Below, in pieces: positions 7,611-11,966 of a DNA stretch of 11,966 nt. The position numbers and the translations under genes were made by a program. Within the stretch, counting starts at the first letter, position 1. Each line of letters opens with the position of its first letter. Below the pieces are notes generated by a model. That model made no database searches. It saw only the letters and a list, made by a program, of their open reading frames with translations, and was not told where the DNA came from. This DNA is from Nitrospira sp. (GTDB taxonomy: Bacteria; Nitrospirota; Nitrospiria; Nitrospirales; Nitrospiraceae), in the NCBI GenBank assembly GCA_025935475.1, contig JAICVE010000050.1:1-11966 (forward strand), written 5' to 3'.

Positions 7611-7632
7611 CCCAGGGGGCAGTTACTATAAT
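7604..7632 (+). promoter_or_regulatory. Consensus sigma70-type promoter for the lepA operon
   Basis: TTGACA (7604-7609), a 17-base spacer and TATAAT (7627-7632) make a perfect sigma70 consensus promoter. The transcript should start near 7639-7640, leaving about 25 bases of leader before the lepA TTG. No extended -10 (TGn) is present. A strong constitutive promoter fits an operon of translation, export and LPS-core genes. Its -35 box overlaps that of the divergent bioA promoter. Confidence 0.85.
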
Positions 7633-7664
7633 GAACCGGTTTTATTGACAAAATGAGCTAGGAT

Positions 7665-9464
7665 TTGCAAAGCCTCATACGCAATTTCTCTATTATCGCC
7701 CATATCGATCACGGTAAATCAACCCTCGCTGACCGGTTCCTCGAAGCCACTGGTGCTGTGACGGCCCGTGAGGCCAAGGACCAGATTCTCGATGCGATGG
7801 ATCTGGAGCGGGAGCGGGGGATTACCATCAAGGCCCATGCGGTGGCGATCCGTTACAAGGCCAGGGACGGGAACACCTACGCCCTGCACCTGATCGACAC
7901 GCCGGGGCACGTCGACTTCACCTATGAGGTCTCGCGGAGCCTTGCGGCTTGCGAGGGGTCGCTGTTGCTGGTTGATGCGACGCAGGGCGTTCAGGCCCAA
8001 ACCATCGCCAACGTGAATCTCGCGATGGCGAACAAACACGTGATTATTCCCGTCATCAATAAGATCGATCTGGCCAGCGCCGACGTGGAGAACACCAAGC
8101 ATTCCATCTCCGAAGTGCTGATGCTGGATGCGAGCGATGCGATTCCCATCAGCGCCAAGGAGGGGCGTGGGGTTCCCGAGGTGCTCGAGGCCATCATCGA
8201 GCGGATTCCCCCACCGTCAGGCGATCCCCATGCGCCGTTGAAGGCGTTGATTTTCGATTCATGGTTCGACAACTACCAAGGCGTGATCGTCTTGACCCGG
8301 ATCGTCGATGGCGTCGTTCGCCCGGGCATGAAAATCAAAGTCATGTCGAACGGCCGGACCTTCGAGGTCATGGAAGTCGGTCATTTCACGCCGAAACGGT
8401 TGAAGAAAACGGAACTGTTGACCGGAGAGGTGGGCTATCTGTGCGCCAACATGAAAGAGGTCGCCGATGTAAAAATTGGCGACACCATTACTGATGCTGT
8501 GCAGCCGACAGCTGCGCCGTTTCCGGGTTACAAGGAAGTGAAGCCTCTCGTCTTTTGCGGACTGTATTCCACCGATACATCAAAATACGAAGATTTGCGT
8601 GACGCCCTCATTAAACTGCGTCTCAATGATTCGTCGTTTGTCTACGAGCCGGAAACATCCCTGGCGCTTGGATTTGGGTTCCGTTGCGGGTTCCTGGGGT
8701 TGTTGCACATGGAAATCATTCAGGAGCGCCTCGAGCGCGAATACGGTCTGACGTTGATTACGACCGCGCCGACCGTCGTCTATCGCGTGACCACGACCAA
8801 GGGTGAGGTGGTGGAAGTCGACAATCCCGCGGAGCTGCCTCCGCCCAATAGCATCGAACGGTTTGAAGAGCCGTTCATTCTCGCCACGGTCATCACGCCC
8901 GAGCGCTACATGGGAGCGATTCTTCAATTGTGCCAGGAACGCCGGGGAACCCAGCGCAGCATTCACTTCCTCGATCCGACGCGCGTGATGATCAGCTATG
9001 AAATGCCGCTCAACGAGGTGATTTTGGATTTCTACGACAAGTTGAAGTCGAGGACGCAGGGATACGCGTCGCTGGATTATGAAGTGCTCGAGTATAGGAA
9101 TTCTGATCTGGTCAAACTCGACATTCTCCTGAACGGCGAGGCCGTGGATGCCTTGTCCATCATTACACATGGAGAGCGGGCGTACGCACGCGGACGGCAG
9201 TTGGCCGAGAAAATGAAAGAGCTGATTCCCCGGCAGATGTTCGAGATCGCCATCCAAGCGGCGATCGGCAACAAGGTGATCGCCCGCGAGACCATCGGAG
9301 CGATGAAGAAGAATGTCACCGCCAAATGTTACGGCGGCGACATTACCCGCAAGCGCAAACTCCTCGAAAAACAAAAAGAAGGAAAGAAACGAATGAAAGC
9401 CGTCGGCAGCGTGGAAGTGCCTCAGGAAGCCTTCTTGGCCATCCTGAAAGTCGGTGAAGAATGA
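7665..9464 (+). CDS. lepA: Elongation factor 4 (translational GTPase LepA)
   Basis: Ribosome-bound GTPase related to EF-G. It has been linked to back-translocation and, more recently, to ribosome assembly and initiation. At 599 residues it has the same length as E. coli LepA and matches it along its whole length. G1 is AHIDHGKST (12-20), G2 lies in the ERERGITIK block (48-56), G3 is DTPGH (78-82) and G4 is NKID (132-135). The EF-G-like domains follow, and the LepA-specific C-terminal domain is seen in AKCYGGDITRKRKLL and KQKEGKKRMK near the end. The start codon is TTG: an in-frame TAG at 7659-7661 excludes anything further upstream, and IRNFSIIAHIDHG must lie at the N-terminus. There is no normally spaced Shine-Dalgarno; AGGA ends only one base before the TTG. 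The stop overlaps the lepB start by four bases (ATGA). Confidence 0.97.
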   Translation: MQSLIRNFSIIAHIDHGKSTLADRFLEATGAVTAREAKDQILDAMDLERERGITIKAHAVAIRYKARDGNTYALHLIDTPGHVDFTYEVSRSLAACEGSLLLVDATQGVQAQTIANVNLAMANKHVIIPVINKIDLASADVENTKHSISEVLMLDASDAIPISAKEGRGVPEVLEAIIERIPPPSGDPHAPLKALIFDSWFDNYQGVIVLTRIVDGVVRPGMKIKVMSNGRTFEVMEVGHFTPKRLKKTELLTGEVGYLCANMKEVADVKIGDTITDAVQPTAAPFPGYKEVKPLVFCGLYSTDTSKYEDLRDALIKLRLNDSSFVYEPETSLALGFGFRCGFLGLLHMEIIQERLEREYGLTLITTAPTVVYRVTTTKGEVVEVDNPAELPPPNSIERFEEPFILATVITPERYMGAILQLCQERRGTQRSIHFLDPTRVMISYEMPLNEVILDFYDKLKSRTQGYASLDYEVLEYRNSDLVKLDILLNGEAVDALSIITHGERAYARGRQLAEKMKELIPRQMFEIAIQAAIGNKVIARETIGAMKKNVTAKCYGGDITRKRKLLEKQKEGKKRMKAVGSVEVPQEAFLAILKVGEE

Positions 9465-10216
9465 GCGTCGATCCCAACCTCCAGAGTACAGACGAGATTG
9501 CATCCCGAGCGCCGGAGGCGGCCACAGGAGAGGGCATGTCCAGCACTGTGCAGCCAGCCCGGAAGTCCGTATTCCGGGAATACGCGGAAGCCATCGTGGT
9601 GGCAATGCTGTTGGCCTTTGCCATTCGCGTGTTCGTTGTCCAGGCGTTCAAGATCCCATCCGGTTCGATGATTCCCACGCTGTTGATCGGCGACCACATC
9701 CTGGTAAGCAAGCTCGCCTACGGCATTCAATGGCCGAGCGATTGTAAATTCCAGGTCACGTTCCCGCCGGTCAATTGCTACGCCTCCCATGCGGTAATCG
9801 AGTTCGGAAAACCGCAGCGAGGCGACATCATCGTGTTCAGGTTTCCGGAGGACGAGGAGAAGGATTTCATCAAGCGGATCGTCGGCGTCCCAGGGGACAC
9901 GGTTCAGATCAAGAACAAAGTGGTGTTGGTCAACGGGTCACCGCTGGACGACAAGGCATACACGCAGCGTATTGACTCGGGTGTGATCGATGGGACGATC
10001 AATCCGCGGGATAACTTCGGTCCCGTCACAGTGCCTTCCGAGTCCTATTTCGTCATGGGAGATAACCGCGACCAGAGCTTGGACAGCCGGTTTTGGGGAT
10101 TCGTGCGCGAAGAAAAGATCCGGGGAAAAGCCTTCCGTATTTATTGGTCATGGAGCGGCCAAGGGCAATGGAAGGAGTGGGTTAGATGGGCGCGGTTCGG
10201 CAAGGCGATTCAGTGA
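9461..10216 (+). CDS. lepB: Signal peptidase I
   Basis: Membrane-bound S26 serine protease that removes signal peptides from exported preproteins on the outer face of the inner membrane. A single transmembrane helix spans about residues 42-62. KIPSGSMIPTL follows, with Ser69 as nucleophile. Lys138 (FIKRIVGVPGD) is the general base, and GDNRDQSLDSRFWG is the conserved C-terminal box. The length of 251 residues is usual for a one-helix form, whereas E. coli LepB has two helices. The soluble N-terminal 35 residues are Ser/Thr/Ala-rich and poorly conserved in character, so a start at Met26 (ATG at 9536) is possible. The ATGA overlap with lepA favours 9461. An extra segment at about 89-113 carries Cys95 and Cys106, which could form a disulfide (inference). 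It overlaps rfaE1 by 31 bases. Confidence 0.96.
   Translation: MSVDPNLQSTDEIASRAPEAATGEGMSSTVQPARKSVFREYAEAIVVAMLLAFAIRVFVVQAFKIPSGSMIPTLLIGDHILVSKLAYGIQWPSDCKFQVTFPPVNCYASHAVIEFGKPQRGDIIVFRFPEDEEKDFIKRIVGVPGDTVQIKNKVVLVNGSPLDDKAYTQRIDSGVIDGTINPRDNFGPVTVPSESYFVMGDNRDQSLDSRFWGFVREEKIRGKAFRIYWSWSGQGQWKEWVRWARFGKAIQ
10172..10177 (+). promoter_or_regulatory. Ribosome-binding site deciding the rfaE1 start
   Basis: AAGGAG lies 8 bases upstream of ATG 10186, inside the 3' end of lepB. It supports this start over the in-frame GTG at 10213, which overlaps the lepB stop (GTGA) but has no comparable Shine-Dalgarno. Translation of the kinase therefore probably starts before the lepB ribosome terminates. 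Confidence 0.7.
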
Positions 10217-11250
10217 GCAGACCGGCGCGTGACTCGACGACAATAGCGGGCTCATCCAGCCGCCAAGATAAGCCGTCAGCCAGCAGCCTTCGGCGCCATA
10301 TTCAGCGATTCCCTCAGGCTTCGGTGCTCGTCATCGGTGATTTAATTCTTGACCATTATGTGTGGGGACGAGTAACCCGGATTTCACCGGAAGCGCCCGT
10401 GCCCGTCGTGCACGTCGAGTCGGAATCCGTGCGCCTCGGCGGAGCCGCTAACGTCTTCAACAACATCCTGGCGCTCGGAGGAAAGGCCGACTTGTGCGGC
10501 ATGATCGGCGCGGATGAGGCCGGGCGCCTGCTGCTCAAGGAGTTGGGGACGAAACGGGCAGGCCGCGGCGGCATCGTCACTGATACTGACCGGCCGACGA
10601 TCAAGAAATCGAGAGTCATCGCACACAATCAGCAGGTGGTGCGCTATGACGTCGAGCGCAAAGGGGAGATCAAGCCACAGTTGCAAAAGCGAATCTTGCG
10701 CTATGTTGAATCGCGCCTCCGCGAACTCACCTGTCTGGTGGTATCGGATTACGCCAAAGGGGTGGTGACGGCAGGAATCATGGCAGATCTGGTCCGTCTT
10801 GCGGCGCTGCGTAAGGTGCCGGTCATCGTCGATCCCAAAGTCGAGCATTTTGGCTTCTACAAGGGGGTCACGGTCATTACGCCCAATCATTTGGAAGCGA
10901 CCCAGGCAGCGGGACTCCATGGGGAGGGAGATCAGACAATCCAAGAAGCCGGAGAAACGATCCGCCAACGGCTGGGGTGCCAGTCGGTGCTGATCACGCG
11001 AGGGGAGAAGGGCATGAGCCTCTTTGAAGGCCACAACGAGGCCTGGCACATTCCCGCGCAGGCTCGGCAGGTCTACGATGTCACCGGCGCCGGCGATACC
11101 GTCGTCGGCACCCTGGCCCTGGCGCTTTCGGCCGGCGCTTCGATGCGTGAGGCGGCGACCTTGGCCAATCATGCGGCGGGCATCGTTGTGGGAATGGTCG
11201 GCACGGCCACCGTGACCACCAAGCAGCTTTCTGAAGCGCTGGGAGACTAG
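10186..11250 (+). CDS. rfaE1: D-glycero-beta-D-manno-heptose-7-phosphate kinase (RfaE domain I / HldA-type)
   Basis: Phosphorylates D-glycero-D-manno-heptose 7-phosphate at C1, a step towards ADP-heptose for the LPS inner core. It is a PfkB/ribokinase-family kinase of 354 residues, similar to the N-terminal half of the bifunctional E. coli HldE. Visible blocks are VIGDLILDHYVWG, RISPEAPVPVV, LGGAANVFNN (sugar site), VVSDYAKG, TPNHLEA and DVTGAGDT, with Asp304 as the catalytic base in GAGD. The nucleotidyltransferase domain is absent and the C-terminus ends normally in VGTATVTTKQL, so the second activity should come from a separate gene (hldC/rfaE2) not seen here. About 45 low-complexity Ser/Arg/Gln-rich residues precede the kinase core. 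They would shrink to about 36 with the GTG start at 10213. It overlaps lepB by 31 bases. The stop codon is followed at once by a palindromic repeat. Confidence 0.95.
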   Translation: MGAVRQGDSVSRPARDSTTIAGSSSRQDKPSASSLRRHIQRFPQASVLVIGDLILDHYVWGRVTRISPEAPVPVVHVESESVRLGGAANVFNNILALGGKADLCGMIGADEAGRLLLKELGTKRAGRGGIVTDTDRPTIKKSRVIAHNQQVVRYDVERKGEIKPQLQKRILRYVESRLRELTCLVVSDYAKGVVTAGIMADLVRLAALRKVPVIVDPKVEHFGFYKGVTVITPNHLEATQAAGLHGEGDQTIQEAGETIRQRLGCQSVLITRGEKGMSLFEGHNEAWHIPAQARQVYDVTGAGDTVVGTLALALSAGASMREAATLANHAAGIVVGMVGTATVTTKQLSEALGD

Positions 11251-11460
11251 GCAGGATGTTGAAAATGCCCTGCAGTTCGTTCTCGCGTCGCTCAGAGGCT
11301 CGACGTGATAATGGAGCCTTTAAGGAGGTCGAAGGCGGTTGTGGATTTATCCGTTCGCCAGGACAGCACGAGTGGCGAATGGTTCACACGAAGTGCGGTA
11401 TGTACCTCCTCGCCTCATTGCTCGCTGCAGCCTTGCCGCAGGGCGTTTTGAACATCCTGC
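11251..11460. repeat. 210-base palindromic element with 23-base inverted ends (MITE-like or large REP-like)
   Basis: The left end (11251-11273, beginning GCAGGATGTT) and the reverse complement of the right end (11438-11460) agree at 21 of 23 bases. As RNA, one of the two differences is a G-U wobble. Inside lie a further inverted pair (11323-11329 with 11404-11410) and a central hairpin (11351-11382). The element starts directly after the rfaE1 stop codon and ends 6 to 9 bases before kdsB. No target-site duplication and no transposase were seen, so if mobile it would need help from elsewhere. The ends and the internal phrases resemble a repeat I recall from Nitrospira genomes; this is memory and not a search result. 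The 74-codon frame running through it (11256-11480) looks like repeat-derived noise. Confidence 0.8.
11351..11382. repeat. Central hairpin inside the palindromic element
   Basis: CCGTTCGCCA (11351-11360) and TGGCGAATGG (11373-11382) pair over ten positions with one G-T wobble, leaving a 12-base loop. It sits near the middle of the 210-base element, so a transcript would form a nested structure with the long outer stem. Confidence 0.7.
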
Positions 11461-11469
11461 GAGGCCATG

Positions 11470-11966
11470 ATGGCATTTGAGCAACCGAGTTCGAAGCCGA
11501 AACCGGATGTGACGGTCGTGATTCCGGCGCGCTACGCGTCGTCCAGATTTCCTGGCAAGCCCATCGCCATGCTCGATCGAAAACCGATCATTCAACACGT
11601 GTATGAGCAGGCAGCGGCCTGCCGTGCAGTGTCCGAGGTGGTGGTTGCCACAGATGACGAACGGATCCGGCGAACTGTGGAGGAGTTTGGAGGGCAGGCA
11701 GTGTTGACCAGCGGTGATTTTCGGAGTGGCACCGATCGGGTTGCCAGTGTGGCCCGATCGCGGCCCGGCCGGTTTTTCTTGAATTTGCAGGGAGATGAAA
11801 TTCCGGCGGATCCTGAGCTGCTGAGAGATCTGATCGAGCCCTTCGTCGAATCCGGCGCCGAGATGGGGACCCTGAAGCGAGCCCTGCACACCGCCGAGGA
11901 CCTGCAGAACCCGGCGGTCGTCAAGGTGGTCACCGACCGGCAGGGCTACATGACCAAGATCGTCGA
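11470..11966 (+). CDS. kdsB: 3-deoxy-manno-octulosonate cytidylyltransferase, N-terminal part (3' end outside window)
   Basis: Activates KDO with CTP to form CMP-KDO, the donor for the first sugars of the LPS inner core on lipid A. About 165 codons are present and the frame stays open to the window edge. VTVVIPARYASSRFPGKPIA near the start is the nucleotide-binding signature of the family. VVVATDDERI, SGTDRVASV and LNLQGDEIPADPELL follow in the order seen in E. coli KdsB. Two adjacent ATGs (11467, 11470) could start it. GAGG at 11461-11464 gives a 5-base spacer to the second, so that one is chosen. An in-frame stop at 11449-11451 limits the start to this place. The ribosome-binding site lies directly outside the palindromic element. 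It shares the LPS-core pathway with rfaE1 upstream. Confidence 0.93.
   Translation, partial: MAFEQPSSKPKPDVTVVIPARYASSRFPGKPIAMLDRKPIIQHVYEQAAACRAVSEVVVATDDERIRRTVEEFGGQAVLTSGDFRSGTDRVASVARSRPGRFFLNLQGDEIPADPELLRDLIEPFVESGAEMGTLKRALHTAEDLQNPAVVKVVTDRQGYMTKIV

Noticed and set aside
7596..7626. Possible BirA-type biotin operator (GTTTAC near the bioA promoter)
   Set aside because: Only one half-site core is present; no inverted partner at the expected distance was found.
7175..7648. Plus-strand open frame spanning the bioA start and intergenic region
   Set aside because: It is mostly antisense to bioA and its product shows no family features. Its end runs through the promoter boxes.
7645..7650. 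Second TTGACA downstream of the lepA promoter
   Set aside because: No -10-like sequence lies 16-18 bases downstream, and it falls inside the predicted leader.
8580..9605. Minus-strand open frame of 341 codons opposite lepA
   Set aside because: It lies entirely over conserved LepA and LepB coding sequence and has no domain or ribosome-binding site.
11256..11480. 74-codon frame through the palindromic element, ending in a hydrophobic stretch
   Set aside because: It begins inside the left inverted end with no ribosome-binding site and runs over the kdsB start. It looks like a repeat-derived spurious gene.
11347..11889. Minus-strand open frame of 180 codons opposite kdsB
   Set aside because: It is antisense to clear KdsB coding sequence and half of it comes from the repeat.
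1..11966. tRNA, rRNA, CRISPR array, phage or transposase genes
   Set aside because: I looked on both strands by eye and saw no cloverleaf, no regularly spaced direct repeats and no integrase or transposase motif.

Overview
The window reads as chromosomal housekeeping DNA from a Gram-negative, moderately GC-rich bacterium. Outer-membrane lipopolysaccharide genes (heptose kinase, KDO cytidylyltransferase), a predicted lipoprotein M48 protease and signal peptidase I all point to a diderm cell wall. The gene order carB-greA-SAM hydrolase and lepA-lepB-rfaE1-kdsB, plus a palindromic repeat whose ends resemble a repeat I remember from Nitrospira genomes, make Nitrospirota (Nitrospira-like) my best guess. 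That assignment is inference and was not tested by any search.

Layout. (1) Bases 1-6085, plus strand: the 3' end of sppA (signal peptide peptidase), an overlapping M48 zinc protease with a lipobox, carB, greA and a DUF62 S-adenosylmethionine hydroxide adenosyltransferase. Spacing is tight (a 13-base overlap, then gaps of 6, 54 and 34 bases), so this may be one transcription unit. (2) 6086-6135: a short convergent junction with a strong hairpin reaching into the bioA stop codon. (3) 6136-7506, minus strand: bioA, alone, with no other biotin gene beside it. (4) 7507-7664: a 158-base divergent intergenic region holding two near-perfect sigma70-type promoters facing away from each other with overlapping -35 boxes. 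(5) 7665 to the end, plus strand: lepA (TTG start), lepB, rfaE1 (kinase-only heptose enzyme) and the 5' part of kdsB, cut by the window edge.

The right-hand operon couples translation quality (LepA/EF4), protein export (LepB) and LPS inner-core precursors (RfaE1 for heptose, KdsB for KDO). The left-hand operon mixes envelope proteolysis (SppA, M48) with pyrimidine/arginine precursor supply (CarB) and transcript cleavage (GreA). LepB at one end and SppA at the other act in succession on signal peptides.

The most unusual structure is a 210-base palindromic element (11251-11460) inserted exactly between the rfaE1 stop codon and the kdsB ribosome-binding region. It has 23-base inverted ends matching at 21 positions, an inner hairpin, and a perfect Shine-Dalgarno sequence with its own complementary arm. 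That Shine-Dalgarno precedes a 43-codon frame whose stop overlaps the kdsB start. Other points worth a second look are the divergent promoter pair, the lepA TTG start just behind a two-codon mini-ORF, and a histidine-to-aspartate change at the catalytic triad position of the DUF62 protein. No tRNA, rRNA, CRISPR array, transposase or phage gene was seen, and no stretch over 300 bases lacks a gene.
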